Source: Bacillota bacterium (GTDB lineage Bacteria; Bacillota; Clostridia; Lachnospirales; Lachnospiraceae). From it: DNA of 64,000 nucleotides. Where the stretch lies: the NCBI GenBank assembly GCA_023390555.1, contig JAEWCQ010000038.1, positions 1 to 64,000 on the forward strand. Direction: 5' to 3'. The position numbers and the translations under genes were made by a program. Shown in pieces: positions 32,059-40,754 of the stretch. The notes below the pieces were generated by a model, which did no database searches, had not been told where the DNA came from, and was given only the letters and a program-made list of their open reading frames with translations. Numbering within the stretch: position 1 is the stretch's first letter; the number at the start of each line of letters is the position of its first letter.

Positions 32059-32745
32059 ATGAATACGGATATTTTGATTGTAGATGATGATAGAGATCTT
32101 GCAATGGTACTAAAGGATATGCTGGAGGATTATGGTTACCGGGTACAATGCTGCGCTTCTTCGGAAGAAACCTATGATTTTCTGAAATTTCAGACGCCGA
32201 AACTGGTAATACTGGATATCAACATGCCCGGAGAAAATGGTTTTGAGCTTTGCAGAGAGCTGAGAAGACATTCTACCGTTCCGGTTATTTTTGTGAGTGC
32301 ACGGACAAGTGAAAACGACCGAATAGAGGGTTTGGAAATTGGAGGAGATGATTATCTCGCAAAGCCGTTTTCCCTGCGGGAATTGCTTTCAAGGGTGAAG
32401 GCCAATCTCCGTAGAGCGTACGGATTTGAAACAGAAGAAAAGGTGTATCGGTTGGGAGATATCACTGTCGAAGCTGCGGCACGGAAGGTAAAAAAGGGCG
32501 AACAGGAGATCAGCCTTTCCCTGCGGGAATACGATCTGTTACTGTATTTTCTGGAACATCCGGGTATTGCGATCTCAAAAGAAAAGCTGCTGGCGGAAGT
32601 GTGGGGAACCTTTTCACAAGTGGAGCCAGCGACACTTGCGGTACATATCCGGTGGCTCCGGGAAAAAATCGAAACAGACCCTGCAAAGCCCAAACTGCTG
32701 CAGACGGTCTGGGGAATCGGCTACCAGCTAAGGCGGGAGGATTAG
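32059..32745 (+). CDS. OmpR-family response regulator
   Basis: The 228-aa protein has a receiver domain (acidic DDD at 8-10, phosphoacceptor in LDINMP near 54, Lys near 103) and a winged-helix DNA-binding domain (SLREYDLLLYFLEHPG, LAVHIRWLREKIE, VWGIGYQL). It is the partner of the kinase starting 1 nt after its stop. Likely targets are its own operon and the adjacent ABC exporter genes. Confidence 0.95.
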   Translation: MNTDILIVDDDRDLAMVLKDMLEDYGYRVQCCASSEETYDFLKFQTPKLVILDINMPGENGFELCRELRRHSTVPVIFVSARTSENDRIEGLEIGGDDYLAKPFSLRELLSRVKANLRRAYGFETEEKVYRLGDITVEAAARKVKKGEQEISLSLREYDLLLYFLEHPGIAISKEKLLAEVWGTFSQVEPATLAVHIRWLREKIETDPAKPKLLQTVWGIGYQLRRED

Positions 32746-32746
32746 A

Positions 32747-33904
32747 ATGGAAAAGCGAAACTTCAAAAGCAGTGTCTTAAAGATTACGTTTCTGTTCTGG
32801 ATGCTTTTGACCGCTTTGTTTGTACTCTTTCTGGCACAGACGTACGAAGACAGGTCCGGGCAAAAGAGGGAAAATGTTGTGGCATTGAATGAAATTGAAC
32901 AGCTGGCAGCTCAGCCGGATAACGCTGCGCTGCAAAAAGCGATCGGCGATCTGGAGGAGCGGCTGATTCTGGAAAGTGAACAGGAAAATGGAAATTCAGC
33001 CATGAGAGCACTTTTGACCCTGTATCTCATGGTCTGCGCGTTTCTCTTCCTGATCTTCCTCTATATCGAAATGGTTATTTTAAAGCCATTCCGTCGGCTT
33101 GAGGATTTTGCCGGGCAGGTTGCGGAAGGGAATCTGGATATTCCGCTTGTCTATGAGCGGAAAAATCTGTTTGGGGCATTCACCTGGGCATTTGACAGTA
33201 TGCGCCTGGAAATCAAGCGGGCACGGAGCTGTGAAAAAGCGGCAATTGAGAACAATAAGACCGTTATAGCAACAATTTCTCATGATATCAAAACACCGAT
33301 CGCCTCGATTCGTGCGTATTGTGAGGCGTTACAGGCAGGGCTGGATCTGAATCCGGAACGGAAAGACCGGTACCTGCGGGTGATTCTGAAAAAGTGCGAT
33401 GAGGTGAGCACACTGACCAATGATCTGTTTCTGCATTCGTTGTCCGATCTGGATAAGCTGCAGATGAATTATGAGATCTGCGATGCAGACAAGCTGATTC
33501 CGACGATATTAGAAGGAATCGTGAGCCGGAATGCGAAAATCTGTCTGATGGGAGAAATACCATTCTGCAGGATCAATGTAGATGCAAAGCGGCTGGAGCA
33601 GATCTATGAGAATCTGGTTGCCAATGCGGTAAAATATGCGCCGGGTTCTAAGGTAGAAGTGTTTCACGTAAAGCATCAAGAATGGCTGGAAGTGACTGTT
33701 CGTGATTATGGACAGGGAATTGCGGATGAGGATCTGCCGTTTATTTATGACAAATTCTATCGCGGAAGAAATACGGCAGATAAGCCGGGGGCAGGTCTTG
33801 GACTCTACATTGTTCAATATATCTTAAGTCAGCTGAATGGGGAAATAGAATTAAAGAATCGGGAAGACGGTCTGGATGCGACATTCCGGTTAAAGATCCT
33901 GTAA
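32747..33904 (+). CDS. Sensor histidine kinase with short extracytoplasmic domain
   Basis: The 385-aa protein has two transmembrane segments (about 11-30 and 88-110) around a 57-residue outside loop, a HAMP-like linker, the phospho-His179 in ISHDIKTP, and a HATPase domain with ENLVANAVKYA, DYGQGI and GAGLGLYI. Small outside loops fit kinases that sense through, or together with, an ABC transporter. The signal is unknown. It lies between its regulator and an ABC pair. Confidence 0.93.
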   Translation: MEKRNFKSSVLKITFLFWMLLTALFVLFLAQTYEDRSGQKRENVVALNEIEQLAAQPDNAALQKAIGDLEERLILESEQENGNSAMRALLTLYLMVCAFLFLIFLYIEMVILKPFRRLEDFAGQVAEGNLDIPLVYERKNLFGAFTWAFDSMRLEIKRARSCEKAAIENNKTVIATISHDIKTPIASIRAYCEALQAGLDLNPERKDRYLRVILKKCDEVSTLTNDLFLHSLSDLDKLQMNYEICDADKLIPTILEGIVSRNAKICLMGEIPFCRINVDAKRLEQIYENLVANAVKYAPGSKVEVFHVKHQEWLEVTVRDYGQGIADEDLPFIYDKFYRGRNTADKPGAGLGLYIVQYILSQLNGEIELKNREDGLDATFRLKIL

Positions 33905-33939
33905 TTGGATCAGTTAAAGATTTCTTAAGAACTTATCTG

Positions 33940-33968
33940 TTAATCTGAAAGCACAGAAAACAGATTAA
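33940..33968 (+). promoter_or_regulatory. Inverted repeat overlapping the ribosome binding site of the ABC genes
   Basis: TTAATCTG (33940-33947) and CAGATTAA (33961-33968) are perfectly inverted, and the right arm runs into AAGGAG. In RNA this could mask the ribosome binding site; in DNA it could be a response-regulator site, especially as TTAAGAACTTATCTG adds a related half-site. Both are inference. Confidence 0.5.
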
Positions 33969-33980
33969 GGAGATGATAGT

Positions 33981-34745
33981 ATGAAAAAAGATTGTATTTT
34001 ACAAGCGCAGGCACTGTCGAAAAGTTTTGCAGCAAATGGTGTGCAAAATCATGTGCTGAGCAATATTGACCTGGAAATATACGAGGGGGATTTTACGGTG
34101 ATCATGGGCAGTTCGGGTTCCGGGAAATCGACACTCCTCTATTCTTTGAGCGGAATGGATACGATCACAAACGGAAGTGTGATGTTTGAAGGGAAAGATA
34201 TCGCAAAAATGACAGAAAAACAGCTGGCCGCTCTGCGCCGTGAGAAATTCGGTTTTGTATTTCAGCAGATGAATCTGGTTTCGAACCTTTCCCTTTATGA
34301 GAATGTGGTGGTTCCTGCTTATTTATGCAAAGGGTACAACCGGCAGGCAGTGAATCAGAGAGCAGATGAACTGCTGGCCTCCGTCGGAATTCAGGAGCAG
34401 AAAAGACGTCTGCCTTCCCAGGTATCAGGAGGAGAACAGCAGCGTACCTGTATCGTACGGGCTGTCATCAATGAGCCGGAAATCGTATTTGCCGATGAAC
34501 CGACGGGTGCATTGAATAAGCAGACGGGAACGGAAGTCCTCGACCTCCTGACACAGATGAACGAGCGCGGCCAGAGTATTCTGATGGTCACGCATGATGT
34601 GAAGGCAGCAGCCAGAGCCAACCGGATTCTGTATCTGGAGGATGGGAAAATTGTCGGTGAACTGAATCTCAATCGCTATGAAAAAGAGAATACAAAATCC
34701 GTGGAAACCCAGATCACTTCCTGGTTGCTCGCTAGGGGGTGGTAA
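33981..34745 (+). CDS. ABC exporter ATPase (MacB/LolD type)
   Basis: The 254-aa ATPase has Walker A GSSGSGKST, Q-loop FQQMNLV, signature VSGGEQQR, Walker B IVFADEPTGAL and an H-loop VTHDVKAA. These features place it in the MacB/LolD/SalX family that powers FtsX-type permeases for peptide export, resistance or mechanotransmission. The permease gene follows after 1 nt, and the two-component genes precede it. Confidence 0.93.
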   Translation: MKKDCILQAQALSKSFAANGVQNHVLSNIDLEIYEGDFTVIMGSSGSGKSTLLYSLSGMDTITNGSVMFEGKDIAKMTEKQLAALRREKFGFVFQQMNLVSNLSLYENVVVPAYLCKGYNRQAVNQRADELLASVGIQEQKRRLPSQVSGGEQQRTCIVRAVINEPEIVFADEPTGALNKQTGTEVLDLLTQMNERGQSILMVTHDVKAAARANRILYLEDGKIVGELNLNRYEKENTKSVETQITSWLLARGW

Positions 34746-34746
34746 C

Positions 34747-37119
34747 ATGGCAGTATGGAAAATTGTAAAAGCGAATATCCGGAGTAAAAAGGGGAATTTC
34801 ATCAGCATTGTGGTGCTTTTGATTATCATAGCCATGTCACTTTCGACGGTGGTGAGTATTGAGACCAACTATCAGGAACGGATCATGGAGAGCTGCAGAT
34901 ATTCGTCCGTTGCGGATATCAGTTCGTTTATCAACGGCGAAAACGTTACAGATGATATGATTCAGACTATACGGGACATGAAGCAGGTAAAGTCGGTGCT
35001 CGTCCGGGATGGGATTGCAATGGACACGAAAAATCTTACCATAAGCGGGCAGTACTACGGAAGTTCGGCCATCTTCTGTAAATACAATGCGAAGGAACAT
35101 ATGTATAGGATGTATGATAAGACCGGAACCGCTTATACCGGGAACACTTTTCCGGCACCGAAGGAGGGACAGATTTATCTTCCGATAGCCATGCGTGACA
35201 AGATTCCCTGTGCACTTGGTGACAAAGTGATCATTCAGAAGGATCAGTGGCAAAAGGAATTGACGATTGCAGGATTTTATGAGGAACCAATGGTTGGCGG
35301 CAGCATGTTCGGCGTGAAATTGTTTCTGATCAACGATGCGGATTATGCACAGCTTCTGGCTGATCCGGAGGTGACCGGGTGCGCTTACTATCCGCTGGTG
35401 GAAATCTATCTCAAGGACAGCTATCAGGCAGATGCCAACGAAGTGAAAAAAGAAATCAATGAAAAGACAGGCATGGTTGATGATGGCTTTTATACGATGA
35501 TACAGAGCCAGACAGTACAGTATACCAATATATTTGTTAATATCATCAATACGGTCATGGCAGCATTTTCCATTCTTCTGTTTCTGGTTGTGCTGATCAT
35601 TATTGGACACAATGTGAATGCGACGATTGAAATGGAATACCGGGAGCTTGGTATTTTAAAATCACTGGGCTTTACTTCGTTACATCTTCGCTGCAGCATA
35701 TTGCTGGAATATCTTCTCGCAGGAGCGGTATCAGCGGTTCTGGGCGTTGCGGCGAGTATTCCGCTGATTGGTTTTCTGGATCGCATCTACATTCCGATTA
35801 CGGGCCTGCTGATGCATGCGGGAATACGTCTCGCAGAGACGGGATTGCTCCTGGCGGCCGTGTTGTTTGTCATTGCCATCTATATCGTGCTTCGGACCAG
35901 AAAGGTCGCAGCTATTTCACCGGTACAGGCAATTGCAGACGGACTGAGTCCGGTACATTTTTCCGGGAGGGCAGATTTTGATATCACAAAGGTAAGGTTT
36001 GGAAATCTCTCCTGGAGGCTCACCTGGAAACAGCTGCTGGGCGGTTGGAAGAAATATGTGACAAATCTGATTATTGTTGCACTGCTGGTATTTTTTACGA
36101 TGACGGTCAGTTCCATTCAGCAGATCTCCAATGAGGAGAATTCGGAAGAAATCTTTGGGGGCTATACGGATGATATTTCCATCGCGTATAATCAAGATAC
36201 AGAAACATACATCGGTGAGATTCGGGAGAAGATAGAACAGTCACTTGGCATTGAGAAGGAATTTGTATTGTTTTCCGAGTACATTTCGGTGGATGGGAAT
36301 GAAATTCTGGCGAAGATGATAGATAAGACGGAAAATATGCAGTCTCTCCTTGCGGGAAGGGCACCAAAGTATGACAATGAAGTTGCGGTTACCGAAATGA
36401 CAGCAGAAATGCTGCATAAGAAAATCGGTGATACAGTAGAATTAAAGTACAAGGGTGTCACAAAGCCTTTTATGATCGTGGGAACCTATCAGGATACCTC
36501 TGATGCCGGGATTTCCGTGAACCTGCTTGGGTCCGGATTTAAAAAGCTCGCACCTGCCTATCATGAATATCAGGTTAGCTTTCAGGTGAAAGATAAGGAT
36601 CATATTACAGAGGTTGTGAATCAGCTGACGGACAAATATAAGGATCTGGGAGAATCCCTTGTCATCAAAGACGAGGCAAAGGCGCAAAAGGAATCGGATC
36701 AGACCATGATTTCAGCCATCAACTCCCTGACATTGCTGACCTATGTGCTTGCATTTTTATTTGCTGCAATTATCAGTCTGATGCTGTGCAGAAAAAATTT
36801 TATACAGGAAAGAAGAAATCTGGGAATTTACAAATCCCTCGGCTATACGGCGAAGGAGCTTCGGCGGCAGTTTACGTTAAAGTATCTGTGCGTAGTTCTG
36901 TTTGGATCGGTGCTGGGTATTATCCTGAATGTTTTATTGAATAACAGTCTTGTGGAATTGCTGTTCTTCCAGATCGGACTGTCCCGATTCACGACGGATT
37001 ATAATCCGGAACTGATCCTGTTTCCTTCGCTCTTCCTGCTCGGAATCACAGCATTTTTCGCTTGGATGGCTTCCGGGAAGATCAAACAGGTATCGCCGAA
37101 GAATTTGATTCAGGAATAA
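34747..37119 (+). CDS. FtsX-family ABC permease, two-module
   Basis: The 790-aa protein has two FtsX units, each with a leading transmembrane helix, a large outside domain and three more helices: helix about 20-40, outside about 45-275, helices about 285-400, then helix about 440-460, outside about 465-680 and helices to the end. This is the layout of MacB/SalY-like export or defence permeases rather than the 10-helix BceB layout. ATG 34747 is preferred, with AGGGGGTGG upstream; an ORF from 34678 overlaps the ATPase gene. Substrate is unknown; antimicrobial-peptide response is a guess from context. Confidence 0.88.
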   Translation: MAVWKIVKANIRSKKGNFISIVVLLIIIAMSLSTVVSIETNYQERIMESCRYSSVADISSFINGENVTDDMIQTIRDMKQVKSVLVRDGIAMDTKNLTISGQYYGSSAIFCKYNAKEHMYRMYDKTGTAYTGNTFPAPKEGQIYLPIAMRDKIPCALGDKVIIQKDQWQKELTIAGFYEEPMVGGSMFGVKLFLINDADYAQLLADPEVTGCAYYPLVEIYLKDSYQADANEVKKEINEKTGMVDDGFYTMIQSQTVQYTNIFVNIINTVMAAFSILLFLVVLIIIGHNVNATIEMEYRELGILKSLGFTSLHLRCSILLEYLLAGAVSAVLGVAASIPLIGFLDRIYIPITGLLMHAGIRLAETGLLLAAVLFVIAIYIVLRTRKVAAISPVQAIADGLSPVHFSGRADFDITKVRFGNLSWRLTWKQLLGGWKKYVTNLIIVALLVFFTMTVSSIQQISNEENSEEIFGGYTDDISIAYNQDTETYIGEIREKIEQSLGIEKEFVLFSEYISVDGNEILAKMIDKTENMQSLLAGRAPKYDNEVAVTEMTAEMLHKKIGDTVELKYKGVTKPFMIVGTYQDTSDAGISVNLLGSGFKKLAPAYHEYQVSFQVKDKDHITEVVNQLTDKYKDLGESLVIKDEAKAQKESDQTMISAINSLTLLTYVLAFLFAAIISLMLCRKNFIQERRNLGIYKSLGYTAKELRRQFTLKYLCVVLFGSVLGIILNVLLNNSLVELLFFQIGLSRFTTDYNPELILFPSLFLLGITAFFAWMASGKIKQVSPKNLIQE

Positions 37120-37137
37120 CAGAAATAAGGAGAAAAT

Positions 37138-37401
37138 ATGGTAAGAAAACATCTGACATTTTCCGGCAGAGTCCAGGGAGTCGGTTTCCGATATCGTGCG
37201 CACAGCATTGCAACTGCGCTTGGATTGACCGGTTATGTGAAGAACAACTATAACGGGACGGTGGAAGCGGAAGTGCAGGGGCCGCTTGCAGATATCGAGC
37301 AGTTTATTGATACCTTAAAGCATGCGAGCTATATCCGGATTGATTATGTGGCGGAGTATGATGTGCCGATGGGGAATGAGACTTTTTTTACAATTAAATA
37401 G
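37138..37401 (+). CDS. Acylphosphatase
   Basis: The 87-aa enzyme hydrolyses carboxyl-phosphate bonds such as acetyl- or 1,3-bisphosphoglycerate. The catalytic signature GRVQGVGFRYR places the catalytic Arg at 18, and the Asn at 36 in GYVKNNYNG completes the active site. It starts 18 nt after the permease, but functional linkage to the exporter is not evident. Confidence 0.95.
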   Translation: MVRKHLTFSGRVQGVGFRYRAHSIATALGLTGYVKNNYNGTVEAEVQGPLADIEQFIDTLKHASYIRIDYVAEYDVPMGNETFFTIK

Positions 37402-37424
37402 ACAAAACAGCCTTCCTGACCGAA

Positions 37425-37439
37425 TCTGGTCAAACCAGA
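37425..37439. promoter_or_regulatory. FadR/GntR-like palindrome, upstream copy
   Basis: TCTGGT-CAA-ACCAGA is a perfect inverted repeat about 120 nt upstream of the predicted start of transcription. The same arms recur at 37560-37574. The pattern matches FadR-subfamily GntR operators (TCTGGTNNNACCAGA). The stretch between the two sites, 37440-37546, is AT-rich and shows no gene. Confidence 0.7.
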
Positions 37440-37546
37440 GAATGATGGTAGATACAACAAGAAATTTCGATTTAGAAAATCTTTGAAAATATTAAATTTT
37501 AAAGAAAAAAATAAAATAAATTGAAACTTTCTAAAAAAAGTGTTAC

Positions 37547-37552
37547 TATAAT
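37547..37552 (+). promoter_or_regulatory. -10 of the promoter of the unknown membrane protein
   Basis: A perfect TATAAT stands 8 nt before the second palindrome. A TTGAAA at 37521 is 20 nt away, longer than usual, so the -35 is uncertain and the promoter may need an activator. Confidence 0.6.
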
Positions 37553-37559
37553 CTTAACA

Positions 37560-37574
37560 TCTGGTATGACCAGA
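37560..37574. promoter_or_regulatory. FadR/GntR-like palindrome at the transcription start
   Basis: TCTGGT-ATG-ACCAGA, with the same arms as the copy at 37425, covers about +1 to +15. A protein bound here would block transcription; together the two sites, 135 bp apart, could form a repression loop. No GntR gene is in the window, so the regulator acts from elsewhere. Confidence 0.72.
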
Positions 37575-37642
37575 GCCCATAGGGTGAAATCATGAATACA
37601 GATATTCATGATAGGAGAATGAAAATAAGGGAGGAAGGTATT

Positions 37643-38656
37643 ATGTTTACGTTTCAATCAGTGGATGGCACATCCGGATTATCGGCAGCAGGAAGTGGTT
37701 TTTCCGCAATTCAGGTAATTTTAATCTGGGTCGCTGTATTTGCATCCCTCGTTCTTTTGAATGAGGTTTCCAGGAGATGGAAGTGGAGTGGTTTCTTTTT
37801 CTGGTTCTGTCTGCCTGTCATTGGCACAGTTGCATGGTTCACGGTATTGAAAGGCACTGCCTACACAGACTGGTTCCATATGGCAAAATATTATTCTGCG
37901 ACCGCAGGCTGTATTTTCTTCTGGTGTTTCCGCTATGTAAAAGGTACCCGGAAAGACGGAACAACATGGGAGTTGAAGAACAACAGATTCTTTATGCTGC
38001 TGATTCCGGCAATTCTTGCACTCAATATTTTTGAAGCATGTTCCCGTGATTTTCAGGTCGCAATGCAGTATTGGGGAAAGATTGGGGAACTGTCCGATGA
38101 AGCTGGTATGTTTGTATTAGGCGGACCATGGAATATCATGAACGGAATCGCCGGTATTTTAAATGCTGTTACAATTGTGGGCTGGTTTGGCGTGTGTGTG
38201 CGGAAGGCAAACGGAAAAGACAACAGCCGTGATATGATCTGGCCGGATATGATGTGGTTCTGGATCGTTGCATACGATCTGTGGAACTTTGCATATACAT
38301 ATAACTGCCTGCCAAGTCATGCATGGTATTGCGGATTTGCGCTCTTACTGGCACCTACACTGGCAGCCTTCTTTATCAACCGGGGCGCATGGCTGGAGAA
38401 TCGTGCACGCACACTATCCATCTGGTGCTTCTTTGCACAGTGCTGGCCGGCATTTCAGGATGAGATCGTGGTGGTGAATTCCACCTACAATCCGGTGATT
38501 TATAATATCGTAAGCGGACTTGCGCTGGCTTCCAACGTTGCAGTATTCGCATTTATGATTTATAAATCATTCCAGAAGAAGAAGAATCCATGGACCAATA
38601 ATATCTATGCTGATATGGAGGGATTCCAGGCAGTTGCAAGAGAAAGAGAAGCTTAG
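37643..38656 (+). CDS. Polytopic membrane protein, unknown (DUF5692-like)
   Basis: The 337-aa protein has about eight or nine transmembrane segments rich in Trp, Phe and Cys and a short charged C-terminus. It resembles, from memory, uncharacterised DUF5692-type membrane proteins; I do not know a function. The ATG at 37643 has GGAGGAAGG upstream; an in-frame ATG at 37592 lies in a leader hairpin ATCATGAAT/ATTCATGAT. Expression seems controlled by two FadR-like operators. It is a single-gene unit ended by a terminator. Confidence 0.75.
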   Translation: MFTFQSVDGTSGLSAAGSGFSAIQVILIWVAVFASLVLLNEVSRRWKWSGFFFWFCLPVIGTVAWFTVLKGTAYTDWFHMAKYYSATAGCIFFWCFRYVKGTRKDGTTWELKNNRFFMLLIPAILALNIFEACSRDFQVAMQYWGKIGELSDEAGMFVLGGPWNIMNGIAGILNAVTIVGWFGVCVRKANGKDNSRDMIWPDMMWFWIVAYDLWNFAYTYNCLPSHAWYCGFALLLAPTLAAFFINRGAWLENRARTLSIWCFFAQCWPAFQDEIVVVNSTYNPVIYNIVSGLALASNVAVFAFMIYKSFQKKKNPWTNNIYADMEGFQAVAREREA

Positions 38657-38673
38657 TCAAAAGCTGGATTCCA

Positions 38674-38705
38674 AAGAGCCGTACGTTTGTGCGGCTCTTA
38701 TTTTA
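38674..38705 (+). terminator. Terminator after unknown membrane protein
   Basis: AAGAGCCG (38674-38681) and CGGCTCTT (38692-38699) form an 8-bp stem with a 10-nt loop and a following ATTTTATT tract. Confidence 0.85.
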
Positions 38706-38747
38706 TTCGATGGGAAACACCTTTCGTGTGCGGTTTGCGGGCAAAAT
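38703..38747. repeat. Post-terminator repeat element, copy 3
   Basis: The sequence starting TTATTCGATGGGAAACACCTT with GTGCGG following repeats the layout of the element at 26321 (TTCTATAGGAAATACCTT, then GTGCG), again directly behind a terminator. Downstream similarity is weak, so the copy may be truncated. Confidence 0.4.
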
Positions 38748-38818
38748 GCAAAGTTGTTCTTAGGCGGCAAAGTATTGATGGAAATGTAAAAAGATAAAAA
38801 AATATCCCCCAGGGTGGC

Positions 38819-38847
38819 TTGTGGCATAGTCTGATCTATATTAAAAT
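38819..38847 (+). promoter_or_regulatory. Promoter of the cbiMQO operon
   Basis: TTGTGG (38819-38824) and TAAAAT (38842-38847) are spaced by 17 nt. I see no cobalamin or NiCo riboswitch signature in the 220-nt region before cbiM. Confidence 0.55.
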
Positions 38848-38878
38848 CATCTCAGAAAAAGAAAAGGAGAGATTACAT

Positions 38879-39883
38879 ATGCATATACCGGACAACTATC
38901 TCAGCCCGGCTACCTGTGCGGTCATGACAACCGCTATGGTTCCGGTCTGGGCACATGCCATAAAAAAAGTAAAGGCAGAGGTTTCCAGACAGAAAATGAC
39001 ACTTCTGGGTGTGGGAGCTGCATTCTCATTTCTGGGGATGATGTTTAATATTCCGCTGCCCGGGGGCACGACAGGACATGCGGTAGGCGGAACACTGATT
39101 GCCCTGATGCTGGGACCGAATGCAGCCTGTATCGCAGTTTCAATCGCACTTCTGATACAGGCACTGTTGTTTGGAGACGGAGGAATACTGGCATTCGGAG
39201 CCAACTGTTTTAATATGGCATTTGTTCTGCCGTATCTGGGATACGGGATTTATCGCTGGCTTTCCAGATATGCAAAATCGGAAAAGGGAAGACTGGCTGC
39301 GGCCGGTTTCGGTGCCTATATCGGATTGAATGCAGCAGCACTTTGTGCTGCGATTGAATTTGGGATTCAGCCGCTTTTGTTTCGCGATGCTTCCGGGCAG
39401 GCGCTGTACTGTCCGTATCCGTTATCGGTATCCATACCTGCGATGATGATCGGACATCTGACAGTAGCGGGTATTGCAGAAGTGATCTTTACCGTCGCAG
39501 TATTTTCCTATGTGAAAAAAGTATCACCAGGTATCGTCTACGAGGGCAGGAAATCCAGTCTGAAACCGATTGCAGTGCTGCTTGCGGTTCTGGTCGCAAT
39601 CGTCCCGCTCGGACTTCTTGCCAGCGGTACAGCCTGGGGAGAATGGGGTGCAGAAGAAATTGCCAAAGTTGTATCCGGAGGGAGCACACTTGGGTATACG
39701 CCTGCCGGGATGACAGAGGGATTTTCTTTCACGGCAATCTTCCCGGATTATACCATGGCAAATATGCCGGAATGGTTCGGCTATATCCTGTCTGCCGCTG
39801 CCGGAGTTGCCATTGTGGTCATTATTTTTAAGATCATCGCTTCGTTTATGAAAGACAGAGATAAGTTTGCAAGTCAGGCATGA
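38879..39883 (+). CDS. cbiM: Cobalt/nickel ECF transporter S component CbiM
   Basis: The 334-aa membrane protein begins MHIPDNYLSP; the Met-His start, with His2 as a metal ligand, is diagnostic for CbiM/NikM. It includes the FNIPLPGGTTGH motif and a C-terminal extension with a single helix resembling a CbiN/PDGLE-like domain, which would explain the missing separate cbiN gene. Cobalt and nickel cannot be told apart from sequence alone. AAAGGAGAG is upstream; earlier in-frame starts at 38819 lie in the promoter. Confidence 0.92.
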   Translation: MHIPDNYLSPATCAVMTTAMVPVWAHAIKKVKAEVSRQKMTLLGVGAAFSFLGMMFNIPLPGGTTGHAVGGTLIALMLGPNAACIAVSIALLIQALLFGDGGILAFGANCFNMAFVLPYLGYGIYRWLSRYAKSEKGRLAAAGFGAYIGLNAAALCAAIEFGIQPLLFRDASGQALYCPYPLSVSIPAMMIGHLTVAGIAEVIFTVAVFSYVKKVSPGIVYEGRKSSLKPIAVLLAVLVAIVPLGLLASGTAWGEWGAEEIAKVVSGGSTLGYTPAGMTEGFSFTAIFPDYTMANMPEWFGYILSAAAGVAIVVIIFKIIASFMKDRDKFASQA

Positions 39884-39926
39884 TGGTAAAAAATCGGCAT
39901 CAGCAGTGACGGAAAGAATTCATGAA

Positions 39927-40754
39927 ATGCAGATAGAGAAAAGAGAAGATACCGTTAGAGTGCCGGAATGGCTGCTGGTAGAAGAGGACTACGTGCCGTC
40001 GAAAGATCGGGACCGTTTTCTTGCAAAGACCACTCTGTCAATCCTTTCGGTACTGGCTAAAATGAAAAATAAAAAAGAATATGGGATCCAAAACCGGACA
40101 GCACCTGCGCTACGTATCGCAGGTGCTGTATTCGTGCTGATTCTGCTGTCACTTTCGAAAAATCCGCTGTTTCCCGTGACGATGCTGGTAGCAATTCTGC
40201 TTCGCCTTTCCCTGCTGAAAGGGAAGCAGATTCGGGCAATCCTTGGTAATACAGCGGTTGCGGTCTGTATCTCCGGACTGATTCTGCTGCCGGCTGCAAT
40301 TCTAGGAAACGCACACACATTTTTTTATATTACAGAAAAGATTGCCGTAGGCGTAACACTACTTGGAGTCCTGTCGGAAACTATGCCGTGGAATCAGATT
40401 ACATCCGGACTGAAGCTGTTTCACCTGCCGGATCTGTTTATTTTTACCATGGATATTACATTAAAGTACATTTTACTGCTGGGTGAGATCTGCTTTCAGA
40501 TGATGCAGGCACTGAAGATTCGCTGTATCGGCAGAAATCCGGCAAAATCAAAGGCAATGTCCGGAATTTTAGGTGTTACCTTTCTGAAATCCAAAGAGTT
40601 GTCGGAAGAAATGTATCAGGCAATGGAGTGCAGGGGATTTGACGGAACTTATGTGATCTGGAAAAGAAAAACATCCGCAGGATGGAATCTGCTGCATCTG
40701 ACAGGTATAATTCTGGTGTTCCTGTTCTTTTTGAAAATGGAGGGCTATTTATGA
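39927..40754 (+). CDS. cbiQ: ECF transporter T component CbiQ
   Basis: The 275-aa membrane protein couples the ATPase to the S component. It contains several helices, the coupling motif ECRGFDG near the C-terminus, and a preceding GRNPAK segment. ATG 39927 has GGAAAG 9 nt upstream; a TTG at 39867 would overlap cbiM and is less likely. Its stop overlaps the start of cbiO by 4 nt. Confidence 0.9.
   Translation: MQIEKREDTVRVPEWLLVEEDYVPSKDRDRFLAKTTLSILSVLAKMKNKKEYGIQNRTAPALRIAGAVFVLILLSLSKNPLFPVTMLVAILLRLSLLKGKQIRAILGNTAVAVCISGLILLPAAILGNAHTFFYITEKIAVGVTLLGVLSETMPWNQITSGLKLFHLPDLFIFTMDITLKYILLLGEICFQMMQALKIRCIGRNPAKSKAMSGILGVTFLKSKELSEEMYQAMECRGFDGTYVIWKRKTSAGWNLLHLTGIILVFLFFLKMEGYL

Noticed and set aside
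34678..34746. Longer start for the FtsX permease
   Set aside because: It overlaps the ATPase gene in another frame; ATG 34747 has a strong ribosome binding site and a normal N-terminal helix.
38607..38789. Small ORF across the end of the unknown membrane protein and its terminator
   Set aside because: It crosses a clear terminator hairpin and the post-terminator element, has no ribosome binding site and no recognisable content.
38657..38878. Possible cobalamin or NiCo riboswitch before cbiM
   Set aside because: No conserved B12 box or NiCo helices could be found; the space is filled by a terminator, a repeat-like stretch and a promoter.
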